Positions 39,201 to 54,200 are shown, numbered from the stretch's first letter. The stretch: DNA of 64,000 nt from Karalla daura (GCA_029224185.1 CM055193.1:9460359-9524358); one strand, 5' to 3'. Notes: generated by a model from the sequence alone, not told the origin. Made by a program: numbers and translations.

Positions 39201-42200
39201 TTATGGCAGTTGCATCAAAATATGTATTTCTACCCAGTGACCCATTGCCATTTCCACCATTGTCCTTTTTTCTAAAGCTTCTTTAGCTGGTGTTTGATTG
39301 TGACTGCTGTTTCTTTCACATAGCAAGAAAATAAATGGTGGATTTGTTGTTTTCGTCGGTCTTAATAACCCTGCCACCAGCCTCTGATACAGCTGCTACT
39401 CCACTTCATTCAAGTCATTGTCAGTGGAAACCAAAAGAGGTGTTCCAACCTAAGCACTAAACCAGGACTGGAAATGCATTGGTGGAACCTAGTTGCCCCT
39501 TGGTGCGAGTGAGACTGAATGGTGTTAGTGTGTGTGTGTGTGTGAGTAGCGAAAATCAGAGCTTCATTCAGAGCTTCAATTCTCTTGGTCACAAAAGAAC
39601 AGAGAATAGGTCCTGTGGTGTGAGGATGTTTTTCACTCTACCCTTTCACAGATGCCTGGAAGTTGCATCTGTTTGGAGTCTTCCCATTAGACATACTTTC
39701 CTATTAGCTGCTCATCTCGCTTGATTGAGCATTGTCTGAAATCACAAGTAGCTGCAGATTGGCCCGGTCTCCTTACCTGAGCCCACAGAGCCCAACTACA
39801 GGAGCAAACAACACTTACAAACCTCATCTCACAGGTACGTCTTCCTGCTCACTGCAGCTGTTTTACAAGCGAGACCTCTGCACGGGCCAAATTTATGGTG
39901 CATGGAAATAATGAGACGTGCTGGGAGGTTTACCATTGCATCCCAAAGTTGGTCGCCACCCACAAAGTCAAGTCGGGCAGCTTTTAATACAGAAAGTTAA
40001 CAGCGAAAAAATGCAGCGGGAAACGGCTCTCCGGAGAAATATTTCTTATTATTCCTTCTTATGTGCTCGCATGAGAAAGTGCAGAACATGAACGCTGGAT
40101 GTGAAGGATTAAAACATTGCTCATTTTCGGGACTTGCTCTCAAGGGTGCTAAAAGTGATTGTTTGCCTGAACAATGTGCTTTCCTTACATTGTGAAGCCT
40201 CAGCTCTGCAAAGCTCTCTCTCTCCCTCTCTCTTTCTCTCTCTCTCCTGCTGGTATTTACAGCACTCTCACCATGGGTGGAAGTCGATACTTTGATGCCG
40301 ATAAGGTGTGCTGTACCTTCGCAAATGTCATTGTTGATCTGGTGTCCCTGGGGACATGTGATGCGCCTCTGACAGACGTAGCTCCCCGCCGTATTCACGC
40401 AGCGCTCGTTCAGCTGGCAGGCACGTGCAGACAAACACTCGTTTATGTCTGGGCGTTTAAGAGAAGACGAGAAAGAAGACACGTGAGTCGGAGCAAAGAA
40501 AGGGAATCGCTAATGTAATGTGCGCAGCGCAAGACGCTGAAGATGAATAGGTTTTTAGAGGGAGATGCCGTCAACTGGGCTCTGCGTGTTACAGTCGGCA
40601 GTTAGGGGCAGATTAAAGAGACAGGTCGGACCCTCCCCCGGGAGAGAGATTACAGGCGAAGCCAAAGAGTCCAACATACCATGAGAAATCTGTCACTATA
40701 CCGAGGCGGCCTCTGTGTCACTGCCCCCGTTTGCCACTGTCAGGCAGGAGACAGACCCGTGGCTATGGCTTAACCTAAACATATTAAACCCCCGGCAGAC
40801 AGCTTTAGACACACACACAGAGCAGTGGCCGATCAGCCTCATGATAAAAAAAAAAAAAAAAAAAAAGACACAGTCCACTACCACTTTGAGTGGAAATAAT
40901 GGTGAGATACGCTATGGGGTGCAGCTGGTGAGAAATGTTGTGATAATGCTTGGATAGCTGGGATGATCCCTTTGGTGCAGAGTCAGGAACCAGATAAAAC
41001 GAACGCCCCCCCGCCCCTTTTTTTTTTTTTAAATAAATATATATATATATTTTGCCCGCATCACAGAGTGTGTTGCTGAGAGTGGAGGGGATTAAGGCTG
41101 TATCTCCTCGGCAAATCTAGAGGCGCTGATTAGAGAAAAAAGACAAATCAGTGGCAGACAGTCCTGCCAAGAAACTCTCCTCGGCTGGAACAAAACTCAT
41201 CGGGCTGAAACAGAAACCTGAGACGAGGGCTTCAATTACAATTAATTTTTATTTTTTTGGTCTCATGGTTGCACAGAATTTCCACATGCTACCTTGATGA
41301 GGGTTTTCAATCAACCATCTATGTGGGTTTTCTCCAGGTACTCCGGTTTCCTCTCATCAAAAAGGCTAATTAGAGACCCTAAATTGTCCCGAGGTGTGAA
41401 TGTGAGAATGAATGGTCTGTGTGTGTCCTGTAATAGAGTGGCAACCTGTCCAGGGTGTATGCCCTGCCTTTGCCCTTTGCTGAGACATGCTCCAATAGAC
41501 ACTGGTTAGGTACATGGTAAGATAATGAATAGATCGATTAGATATTAGTTCCTTACCCTGACAGGAATGGCTGTCTGCCATAAGGACAAATCCTGGAAAA
41601 CAGGAGCATTGAGCATTTCCACCCATTGCGATACAATGGTGTTCACATGGGTTTCCTGAGGAAAAAAAAAAAAGAAAAACTAAAGTCAAGTGAGGACAAA
41701 TAAAATAAACCATACAACTTCTCCTCGCAGTGTTTAGCATTAAGCAGAGGCGAGAGCTTTGCAGCTCTGGCCGGGAGACAAGAACACTATTTACTGTATT
41801 GCCGTACGCTCATTTCCTTTCTCCCCGGGTTGATCTCCGACCCGATCGTATTGTGTTTCCTACTTTTGGCCCGAGCGAGTTGCAAAACCTCCACCCCGGT
41901 GTCATGGAAACCAAACAAGAGAAGCGAAACGCGACCCAACGCGGATTACAATATGGAGAACCCGTGAGAACGAGAGGCCGGCGCTTAAAAAGACAAACTA
42001 ACCTTTGATACCATCTCACCGCTCGCGTTTGACATTTGCGGCACAATTACGCCGCCTGGAAAAGGACGGCCTCCAAATAACAACATGTCAATCTATAAGC
42101 TAGGAAAGCGCTACATCTGGTTGCAGCCTCTGATTAAGACCAAAGGATGAATGAAAGTGGCGGACGCGGGCTTGTCAGGCTCCCTCGGCCTCCTCGCTCC

Positions 42201-45200
42201 TCGTTTTCTAACCTTCACAGGGGTCGAGTGGGACCGGGCGTGCGGTGGGGGGCAGGGGTGGGGAGGTGGTCTCCTCCTCTGCCGCGGCCGCTCCGACATC
42301 CTCCCTCAGTCTGTTCTCCTCGTCCACCGCCTCTGCGAGAGGAAAAAAAAAGAAATCACACGAATAATCTCATCAGAGGAGCCACGCACTGTAATCAAGA
42401 ATTCCAGCTCTCCATCCAGCCTCGTCTTAGTTAGAGGCTTAAGCCCTGTGCAACTCCTGCATCTTCATCCAGCCGTCGGAGGCTGGTGGCTGCACATGAA
42501 AGCGGTAATAGCAGTGAAGGTGAGACAGGAAAACGCATCGCCTGCAGACACAACATTTGCTTTTATTAGCGAGCAGCCATCTCTCACTGTAATTTGCTGC
42601 ACGCTCTGGCATCAGTATCCTGTCGGGACAGGCTCGGAGTTGGAGAAAGCCACTGTTGATTAAAGTCTGGCGCAACGCAGACACGTCACACGACATTACC
42701 TGGAAGCGCTTCCAAAACGTACAAACGAAGAAAAATAATATTCGTAGTCGTGAAAAAGATGCAGAACTTTTTTTTTTTTGCTTTCAGTCCAGGAAAGGGA
42801 TGTTCGTGCCTGATTAAAATAACTATTATTAGGCAGTATCAGGGCTCGCAGACAGGAAGGAACTCCGGAAAGAGAGCAGGAAAATAATACACTGCGAATG
42901 TGTAGACAAATTACAACAAATGGGGTCTTCCTGACAGGAATGCGGACTGTAAATCATATCTCAAAGAGCGAATGCCGCAGAGAGTCGCTTTCCTGTTGCC
43001 AGTGGAAATCAGACCAAACCAGAGATTTCACCTTACCTGACTGTAGCTCAGGCTTCTGCCACCAGTGTGTGAATGGGGTGTGAAAGTGGTCACGACGACT
43101 AGGGGAGCGCTGTACGGGAACCGCTCCATTTACCATTTACCTTGCGCACAGGTGAAAGCGTCGTCCTGCATCACATATCCGGGGAAGCATTCGCAGCGGA
43201 AGGAGCCGGGCGTGTTGATGCATCGATGGTGGCAGATGCTGCCCTCGTACATCAGGCATTCGTCTATGTCCTCCAACTCGATGGGACCCTCGGCCCCGTT
43301 CTCCCCGTCCCGCTCCTCCCCGATGGAGAAGGCCTCATTAGGATACGGGCTGTCAGACACTACAGCGCAGAGAGAGGGTAATAAAACTGTAAAAATGCAA
43401 AACCGCATGAAAGGTTTAATATAGTTTTTAAGATTTTTGAATTGCAAAACATTGAAATATAATAAAACCGGGGAGGACACAACGGGCACAATGATAAGGA
43501 TTCTTGTATGTTTTCATTGGATGGTTTATTTCTACAGAGATAACTACACCCTGTCACCACTGCCAGTTACAACATTATGCATAACTTAAACAAGTTATCC
43601 ACACCCTTCCTTCTGAGGCTCTTAAAAATAACACATGCACTGTTACAAAATGTGCAAAACACTTCAATTCAGCAATCATCTAGATGTACTGCAGCACACA
43701 TAACGTAATTTGCAGGCTTCTTCTTTGTCTTATGTTGCAGGAGGACAACTCGCTGTCTTCCTGATGCTTCCCGAATGGCGTCTAATGGCAAATGGCACGG
43801 GCCAAATGTTTGTCATCACGTGGAAATAAAAATCAAATAACTCACTATAAAAGATAAACATGGTAATGAAAAGCATCTGATCCCTCATGACCATAGGGCA
43901 GATCACGCTTCTCGGTTTTAACGTCTATTTAAAATGCGCCACCTCGCCAAGCCAAGCTAAGTAAGTGCAAGAACAGTGCTAACAACATAATGATTTTAAG
44001 AGATTTAATGTGATGCCATGCAGGCAGACAGGCACTAGAGCTCATAGAATTACAGTACAGGGGTGATCTGGGCTATAATATTTTGTTCTAGGAGGGCACT
44101 GGAGATGCGCTATTTGTCAGCCGCGTAAGGCTACCTTACTGCAGCGTGTCCTCTGAACAGGTCGTGTAAAGAAAATTGATTGTCTTAGGGTCTAAATCAC
44201 TTCTTTTCCCCTGCAGGGAAATATATCACCTAACCCAAAACAACAACAAAAAAAAAAACATCCCTTCTCCAATAGGTTTTTGGGAGCCAGTATTTATGTG
44301 TACCTTTCTGGGGCGGCGAAGTGGGGGCCAGTGGAGGCCTCTCTCTGACTGAGTGCCAGTCGTATCTGTCCCCGGTGGCTCGCTCTTCCCCGGAGCAGCA
44401 GGTGAGGAAGACGTGTCGGCAGCGGAAGCCCATGAGCCGGTGGGCTTCACAACGATGGCCCTCGCTGCGGAGGCGCAGCCCCAGAGAGCAGCAGTCGCAG
44501 CATTCCTGACGGCCACAAAACATGTCGACATGTTTCTACTGTCATGAAAACACAATAACTAACATACTGACATACCGGGCCTCTATCAGCCATTAAAAAC
44601 TACCTAAAAACACTTGTCGGAGCCAATAGTGTGTTTATATGGTTTAGACTTATTTAGTTGCAGGTTTATGGTATGTGTTTAAACTTTTGTTATTGTTTTT
44701 TCTTTGCCATTATTACTTGTTCTCTTTATATAAGTATAGAGCACAGGAGTGGCCATTTTATTACTTTCCACCTACAGCACAGTTATGAATTTGTTTTTCT
44801 TTGACATCCTCCCATAGGTAAAGTTAAATGTTAGTAGTTAAATGTCCCAGATTCCCATTCACTATTTTGTGGTACAGTACCTGCACCATGCACTGAGCAA
44901 AGGAGATCTCTGAGCAAAGCAGAGCCCAGGTGTGAGTTGAGAGGTGTGTTTGAAGGGTCGGTTATGATCATTATGTTACCATTAACTATTTCCCCAAGGA
45001 ATATTTTAATGTGTGGTCGATCTGGAAGAGGCTGAATAAGGAACAGAGAACAGTCAAGTTCACTGGTACCTACCTAGTATTGCCGATAACTCTGTGTAGC
45101 TTTGATATCAACTTTAAAGTTTTCCACTAGAAGACTGCAAAGCTGTAATCCACCATTGCTAGGCTGTAAACTCAAGAGCTTTCCCTGTAATTACTGTTTA

Positions 45201-48200
45201 TTGTTAGTAAGTGAGAACATTGTTGTACAAAGATTAAGATCTCTAAGTGCTTTATCCCTTAATGATAGTCAATAAACGCGGTCTATTCTTATGGACGCAA
45301 AACATGCGTGAATTGATGCGCCACAGTTAGAGCTCCAATTAATTCCCGCTCAGAATACACTCTCCATTCTGAAGTGGGGTCTTGACCGTGTTTGATAGTA
45401 GTTTAATAACACACTTATTCACCAACAGATGTTCCCCATTCATCAGTTGCCTCCTCTTCGCACATAATCAATCCATTACAACTTCTTCACTTTCAATTAG
45501 CAGCGGTTAAGAGCGGAAGCTTTCGCTCCGCCGTCAAGGTTAATTAAGGTCACGCTGAATAAGGTGCGAATAAGTCGTTTCTGATGCCGAATAAGAAGTT
45601 ATTATGTGACGAATAAACATGTGGGTGAGCTTCGAGTTAATGACACGCGCTCCCTGATGTAAAGCGTTAGCAGAACGCCGCACTCTGTGATGGCTGAGCC
45701 TACAGTCCGTGGTTAGCTACGCTGGCAGAACAGATCTAAATTTGCCGGTCTGACGACTTTGATCAAGTGTGAAATTTCTCAACAACCATCAGATGGATTG
45801 CCATTAATTATTGTACTGACATCCAAGTCTGTAGCGGACTACTGACTACTGACTACTGACTGACGGAACAAACTCTCCCTCGTTTCGGCAGCCAGCTTCT
45901 ACGTACTGCAGCTCTCAGCAAGATCCCGTCTTAAGACCATACGGCAGCGCAGTGAAACATAAAACCCGAGTAATAACCGCTGTGATGTACGGTGGCTGTT
46001 AGATGGCATAATGTTTCTGAATCTACGGGGGTCCGACGGAAAAGCGCCGAAAGCCAATACTTAACAGCTGTTGTGACGCACAGAGGCGACAATGACCCCA
46101 TGCTGCTTCGGGGGCAGGTAAGTAGGAAGTGTCGCTCAGCACGGGTCAAGGAGGTAAAACAGTGGCTGTGAGAATCCAGATGAGTTACACAGTCACCTGA
46201 GTTCGAGCCCCACGTCTCCCACCGTTCCACTGCATCAATCATCAGTCTGTGTTTCTACCATTTCACCGAGGCCAAACACTCGACGTCTGACATTTCCAAT
46301 AGATGAGGTCTGCTTTGAGGAGGACGCGGCCCAGGACTGTGGGAATCTTCGGCTGTAATTGGCCCTAAATCATTTTGTCTAAATCGAATAAGTAAATTGA
46401 ATAAAGGCGGAATTGGCACCGCAGCAGTGACACTATCTTGAAGTTGCTCAAACGCTGCGGACGACGGTTACTGGCTGCGGTCACCATCTACACATGTTTT
46501 CAATTCGACTGTGAGTAATGTGTTTATCAATTGCTATTTCGGACGGCATGAGGCTTAATTTGAAATTTACAATGGCGTTGAGGGGTGACTGTGAACCCGG
46601 TGAACTGAGCTTCCCTTTGCCATGATTTCAGGTCGACCATACTTGCCTTATAGGAATCGATCCCACACTCATCGCCGGGGGTCTCTTGACATTCGCCTCC
46701 CGCCTTGGCTGCGTTCATTCCGGCCAAACACCGACCTTCTCCCAGGGAACCGAGGCAGCACTGTTGTTGGGCAGTCCTGGCAGAGAAAAGCACCCGGGAG
46801 AAAGAAGCGGGGAAATGTTTGGACTGCAACTGTGGCCAGGCAGCAACAGCAAGTGGGCAGGCTGTTTTCTCCCTGGAAATGGCTGCAGAGCTGAGTGAAA
46901 TGTGTTTCTATAAACTGAATTAGAGGGAGCAATTAAAACTAGGAATCCTAATAATTTGCCCCAGAGGAGCCGTGTGTGTGTGTCGGGAACGTGACCTGAA
47001 ACGTTATCGATTATAACGAAACGTGCGTTTTGTTGTCATCGCGTCACTTTGCTAATCCATCTTCAGACGCAGCTTGTTGATGGGGTGAGGGAAGTGGATA
47101 AACAGCCTACGTTTCCACGAAAGACTCTTTAGGATGATTTATAGCGTGCAGAACGGGATGACAAGGATGGGCGTTAAATAATGGCTTACCAGCAGATGGA
47201 GTGCCTATCCTTTGTGGGTGGCTCCATGTTCTTGCAGTGACCATTAGCTGAAGCCCATTTCTCCCCTGTCTCACAGCAGGTCTTCACCAGCTCCTTGGCA
47301 GACACTGTAATGAAACACAAACACCGAGTTCCAGATTTATCCCACACAGAGCGGCCACAGCTTTCACGGGAATCGAATAAAAACGACGGTTGCAACTTGG
47401 CCCGCAGGAAGACGGGTGGACGTTTAACCATCATAGAAATCCATCAGCGTGATGTCGTAAAAATCTGGTTACAAGATATTTCAAGAGGAAGCTGGTTTTT
47501 GGGGACTAAATGCTGAGAATAGCACGTATAATCTGTGTTCTTCGTTTCAGACTACTTGACTCTAGTCACACTTTTATTGGCAGGGAGAAGCACGAAATCC
47601 TAGACTCTATTAAAATAACCCTCAGTGTCGTTTTTGCCTCATTCTGGCTAATCTCAGATGGAGCAACGTGAAGGACTTACTCAAACGCACCTCGTTTTAA
47701 ACTGGGTCAGGGGGGAAAAAGTATACGTCTTCCTTCAATAACAGGGCAGCGCATTCCTGCTTTGATTTGTGACTACAGTAGAAGATGCAACTCGTGAAAC
47801 TCGTGCGTCACACCATATGAGACAGAGTACGTGTCAAGCTGAACACACTTTGAGTGTTTTTGAGTCACTTTAAGTCCATTCAGAGAAAATCCATTGGATT
47901 ATTCACAGCATGGCAGCTAGCAGAGGCTATTCTCTTGGACATGTTTACGTTGGGGCGACGCTCTGGGTCAGCGAACAGGTTGCCGGTTCAAATCCCGGTC
48001 AGAGGCCTTTCTGTGTGAAACTGCGGATTTGAGTTCTCAGAACTGTTCCTCCCACAGTACAAAAAAACATGCATTAAGGCGTATGAGTGAATGGTGTGTG
48101 CTGGGGATAGACACCAGCAGAAGGACTGGGCACAAAGTGAATAAAATAATAGAAGAGATGTCTTGGTTGAAAAAACATGCAATTCTTTTGTTGTATTTAA

Positions 48201-51200
48201 AGGCTGAAAGTGTACAAGGACAAGGACAGAAAGGAAAATGGATTAAAATGGGAGCGCAGCCGTGTTGCGCTATTGGCTCTGTGAGGCTGTATTGATGAAC
48301 AATGAGTGCTAACATGTTGCTGTTCAGCAGGTACCATTGATCATGTTCTTCACCTCAGACGTGATAACAATTGCTGCTGAGTGCAGCCGAGGGTGATGGG
48401 AATGTCTGCGGACTGTTTGGTAGATGAACATGTTGAACTGATAACGGCCTCAGCTTAAATCCTAGAGATGTTATTGCGAATCGCTCATGTCTGCATCACA
48501 TTTCATCACAATCCAGATGATATGTCTCAAGAGCGCTCAGCAGAGTTAGGTCGGATGCATAGCACGAATCTCACAACAATCCGTCAAGTATTTGCAGAGG
48601 TTTTTCAATCTAGTGAAAAGTGGCCGACTAAATAACGGCCAGGCCGATCGTACCCCTCTCCAGAGCCTCATCGCTCGCAGCCAGGGCTGAAAATGATTTT
48701 ACCTAAAAGATTGAATTTGTCTCTCATAACACTGTGCTGTTGAATAAGGCCAGAGGTCACTTAGAATAAAGACCGAGCAAAGAAAAAACGTATTTCAATT
48801 TAAAATCGATGACGTTTAGCGCCGAGTGCCCCCGAGGTCATTCTGGCATTTTAACTTCCACTTTCACATTATTTTGGTTGGCCCTCTCCTTGACTTACCT
48901 ATACATAATGAGACGGAGGCAATTACTCAAACTAGAGCGAGCGACTGCTGCTGCAGTGCGCATAATTTAAAGCTTTAGAAAGGAGAAAATCTAAACCTTG
49001 AAAGGCACAATGACTCTTTGATACATAACTACAGTATCTGTGCCAGTCGTGCAGCTAAACAAGTCCCTTTGAACATGAGTGAATGTATATTAAAAGACAG
49101 GGAGCGTAATTATTCATCCTCCTTCTTTTGCTTCCTATTCATTTTCTCCAGGTGGAATCAGTCATCCGCCGTGAACGATGCACCAAATTCGCTCCATGTG
49201 TCCGTACAGAGTGTGGGATGTACACACACACACACACACACAGAGGCAGAATACATCCAGCTCAAGAGGATTTAATGACGAAATAACTTTGGAGTGAGAC
49301 TGTGTGTCACCAAAATAGCTGGTAAAGATGAAAACAGTAATTAACTATTTAAGCTGAACTATATTTGAGTCCAATCAGGTCTCTTCCTGTCTCTTTAACA
49401 GACCTTCTAATCTTCCCTTGTTCCATTCAGCTGAGGAATAATTAGCCAAATTGATTTATTGTGTTTGCTCTATGAAGATCCAAATTATGCACTTTAAAGG
49501 TGGCTGAAGAGCCTCGCTCTCTCTCCCTCCCTCCCTCCCTCCCTCCCTCTCTCTCTCTCTCGCTTTCAGCCCTGTCATTACATTTGGCCACTAGACAAGC
49601 ATTGACACCAGATGCTTTTGTTCTTGTCCAAATCCAAAACTGGTGACATCACACCCTCTGAAAATATGGAGGTAGGATAACAGCAAAAAAAAAAAAAAAG
49701 AAAAGAAAAGGGGGGCAACTCTCAACTTGTCTGGAGATGTCATAAAGCCGCCACTAATCAAGGCTCGTGTGTCTTTACTTTTGTGAACTTAGCGGTGATT
49801 TACAAAGCAGGTGGGCTGGAGAGGACAGGAGCAACAATGGGAACTGGAAGCACATGCCGTGTGTCCGTCAAATAGAGCCTTGCGCGGCTGAACATCTCAC
49901 ATGATTGATGGCGAAAGCTTAAAAGCTTGTTTGTGTGAAGCTTAGGAGGGAGCGACACACAATGTTCTTCCCACCTCCCACCAGATACAGTGTGTTTTTG
50001 CAACACATAATCACTGTCCAGGAACAGCTGGCTGAGACATAACTGAGAGGGCTGAAAAAAAAAATGCCAGAAAATTCAGGTTTTAATTACTGACGGCTCG
50101 TCTTATGTCCTAATCTCCCTGACATTCTGAGCAGGCAATCATGGGATCTATGGCCTTGTAGTCTAACTGGGTTACGGTAAATTGATGCGAGTCCAGACTG
50201 TCTGCCTTTGGTCTTTGATGCTCTCACAACATCCAATCCAATTACACCTCCTTGTGGTTACATTTTCCCCAACGCAGATGCAAAAATACAACCCCGGACC
50301 TATGGCGTATCAACGCATTGATGCATACAGCTTGTGTTAACATTTGCCTCACATGTCCTTGACACACCCACACGTGTGCTTTTGCTTGTGCTCAGCAGCT
50401 CGGCCATTAGATTCATTTTGCATATTAAATTGGATCAGTGTATTCCACTGCACGTCTCTCTAACCAAATACTCCCCAAAGTGTTGTAATGTGAACCTGCT
50501 TCCCATTTCCCTGTTATGTTTTATATATTCCAAGGTGTGTTTGCAAACCAGAACACAGGAAATATGCTCATTTCTGGTCAGAGGAAATCCGTACAAATCC
50601 TGATTTTGGACGTGATGGACAAAAATAATATCATACAATCATATGACAAAATTGGCTCTTTTTCAAGTGCAACTATTTTTCAGATCGGGAGTTATTGTAT
50701 CATTAAATCATAAATAGAACTGGAGCAGATTTTCTATGAGAGACATTCATTGTATTTTTGATTTCAAGGGGAGAAAAGTCTTGTAAGTTTGAAAACATCT
50801 GTATACATAGAGCTGCACGTTGTCTGTATGTTTATAGCAGATGTGCAGAGGGGTACAAGGAGCAGATCTGTTGTTGAGTGACAATATATCACCAGTCTCT
50901 CTCCCTCTACTTATACAGTGGGACTCTTTTATGAGAGGTTTCCCGGATCTGGAGCAGATGTTTATTTATTTATTTATAAGCAAGGGTGACATGTGGATGG
51001 GGCGTTTATTTTTTTTCCAGAAAGTGCACATTGTGGAAGGCTGAGATATGCCAAATTCCTGGAAATGACCCTGGAAGGCACCCCAGATTAGTCAGAGTGA
51101 GTTATCTTCTTCAAACCGATCCTCACAGCAGCCTGTACAGTGGGAATGAACTCTCACATGACCACTCTGGAATTCAACGTCCTTTTCATCCTAAAGGAAA

Positions 51201-54200
51201 ATTATACATCTGCTCAGCCCCACTCCCTGATGCAGCATGTTGCGACAGTGCTGTTGATTCCAGCCCACACTCGGACGGCTTTCACGCCTCAGACTCGCCC
51301 GGCGTTCTCCCAGTTTAGTTCAGTGATACGGCTTGGGGGAGGCAAGGAACGGTAGCTGCTTGACAGCACAATGTGTGTGGAGGTGTACTTCAGATGAGGC
51401 GACGCCTGAGAGGAGTGGGGAAAGCAGCGGCCTCATGAGAGACGTGTAATCACACCGGCTCATGAGGGAGCGGTGAGTAGCGTCTGGCAATCAAGCCACA
51501 ACAGTGGTCTCATTCATCACATGGGCATTATGCCGCTCACAGGTACAACCCCCAAGAAATCCTATACCAGGTCCAGCCCAGCATCAGAGAGAGCCTAAAC
51601 AATCCCATCCCCCTTCTGAGCACACACACACACACACACGCACGCACACACACCGTGTCTGGCTGGAAAGAGAAGGGGGCAAATGGCAGGAATTATTGAC
51701 TGAAAGAAAAAAACATTTATCTTGGGCCGTGCTCCATTGCGAAGGCAGCCCAATTACGTTCAGGGAACGAAATGGTTGTGTTTCTGTTTCGCATGCTTTT
51801 CCTCTTTTTACCCCTCCCAATAACATTGGCATATTTTTGGTAATGGTATTGAGAAGCAGGCATTAGTCAAGACCCTTATCAGCAATGTTTTCCTGCACTT
51901 TAACATGTCACCACCATGGAAATCTTTCTTTAGTCCGTCGACCTTCAAATTGAACTCACAGCCTCATTCAATACAATAAACTGAAGGCTAAGACCAGTCT
52001 GTTCAAGCTGCTTTTCCCAGCAGTAACAAATCTTCATCCTTGGACGTCTAGCTCAAAGCTGATGAATGAAGCTGTAATCTACCAAGGAATAGCTGGACGT
52101 TATCCTAATGCACTTGTGGGAAACTTGTGGACAGTTACCCAGACTGAAGAATGTCTCCAGGCAAACAGCACTTGTACATTTCTCTCTAATATTCTCCAAA
52201 CCATTGCTGGTCGAGGCACCTCGGGAGCTCACACCCTCCACACATTCACCATATAGTATACATACCTATGGAGGCCAGGTGCTGAAAGGAAAGAAAAGTC
52301 CAGACAGGTCTCAACAAACATCATAGTGCTGTAAAGTAGGTTAACTGCACACCTCTGGATTGTGGTTTTGCTGGACAAGACACCTCCGATGAGGAAGAGT
52401 TTCCACATTTGTGTGGTTACAAGGATGAAACGGCAATGATAATATATTTCACTTATTCATAATTTAGCTCACTCACTTCACAGGCAGTTCTTATGGAAAG
52501 TGAATAAAAGACAATACAGTCATCTACCTTGTGCCATAAAGCCATAAAGCACAGGGAAATTATGATCTAATTTTTACCTTGGCAGGAAGTTTATTAATCA
52601 TTAATACTTATGGGCCTGCATAAAATCACATAATTCATTGAACGCCAAAGTATTTGGACTATTATACAGCATGGCATTAGAGTCTATGAGGCAGACTTCT
52701 TAAATGTATTGTCACTGTGTAACCTGAGATCGCAATTTGGAGTTGGTGCAGCGTTACTCATCTTCTGGACCTCCTCCTAATCGTGTCATCATCTACTTTC
52801 TCGCTCAGTGCCTGCAGTAGATAGGCCCGCGTGCCCCGAGGTGGGGCCGGTCTGTTTGAGAACATGCTGATAATCTCTCAAAAGGATACGGGCAGGAGGC
52901 ACCACCCCGGGAATCTCGGCGGAGCAAAGTGGGGAGAGAAAATGCAATTTCAGCTGCTCTTACAGGATTTATCAGATACGTTAGAGGCATAACAACATAA
53001 ATACATCAGGCTAACGCATTTGCTCACCATTTGCAAACCTTTGGAGACACAGCACATAAAAGCAACATTCTCTCAACTTGAATGCATGAAAACGAGCACA
53101 TACCAAGTGCAGTGCTTTTGTCTCCTGAATAAGGTAGATAAATGCTATCTGGGGAAAACAGCCTTTTCCATGGACTATTGTTTTTCCTGGACCACCGCCA
53201 GCTTGAATGGGGTGATTATGAATTCCTCCTCACGAGACAGGATGTGAGAGGGAAAAGGAAGCTATACTCTGAAAACACAACAGCCTCGCATTGTCATTAC
53301 TATCCTATAAATCATCTCACTGGGAGGTATCGTGATGTATGGGCAGCAAGTGAATCAGAAGATCTCTGATGTCTTTGGGATGGGATGCTGGGATGCTTTC
53401 CATCTGGAGTTACTACAACTATTTGATCTACAATTAATAATAAAAGATACTTTTCCTCCCATTAATAACCCTTGGTTTATTCATCCCTTGTAGAGTTTCT
53501 GAATGGGAAATTTTGGGCACTGCAGCCGTCGGCGAGCAATTAGGATGAGATGCCTTGCTCGAGGGCACTACAGCCATAGGGTTAGGGTTAGGATCTGAAC
53601 CTGTTACCTTTGGGTTATAAAGCCAGGTCCATAACCATAGACCACAGCTGCCACTCAAGGTTTTCACCCAATGTGGGTTTTGAACCCACGAAACCCCCTA
53701 ACCCTAACCGTAGCCACAATTAATCAATTAATAAACTATTTTAATCTTGTTGTTATTGTTAATTTAAGCATTTAAAATACAATTTTAAGAACCTAAATCA
53801 ACAATAACTGCTTTCAATCTCTTACATTTTAATATTTTCTGCTATGTTTACTCATTATTTCCAATTTTATGTCACTTTTTAGTCATTTTTGCAGTCCTTT
53901 GTTGATCACAAGAGGTCAGAGTTGACTCTCAACCATTGTGAAGATGCGCAAACTCACCCTCAGTGTCTGACTCTTCCCCCTGAGCGTGATAGCTGTGTAG
54001 GGTCTGGGCCTGTCTGTCGGGCTGCTCCCCTTCCTCTCTCAGCCTGACCGGAGCTCTGCTAGTGGGGCTGAACTGGATCGTGCGGTTGGCGCTCTGCTCT
54101 GCTGTACCGTGCCTGCTCTCCGCTGACACCTTTTCTTCTTCCCTGTGGCCGACGTGACGCGAACTGCCGTGACCTCTCGTGTGGCCGCCTTGGCTGGGCT

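Larger units (their letters stand above)
47305..53957 (-). other. fbln2: fbln2 intron between exons 1 and 2
   Basis: 6653 nt, the largest intron of the coding region. Contents: SINE-like copy at 47950-48115, CA array at 49221-49242, CT/CCCT tract at 49517-49561, CA array at 51620-51653, and a tRNA-like repeat with telomere-like words at 53500-53712. No exon-like homology was recognised. Confidence 0.7.

Noticed and set aside
47983..48003. Possible tRNA gene (good B box GGTTCAAATCCCGG)
   Set aside because: No acceptor-stem or anticodon-arm pairing around it, and the downstream blocks match the SINE-like family. The same holds for the B boxes at 26823 and 58480.
53579..53712. Interstitial telomere array
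   Set aside because: Only two units on each side, inside a recognisable repeat. Too short to call telomeric; kept only as a low-interest finding.
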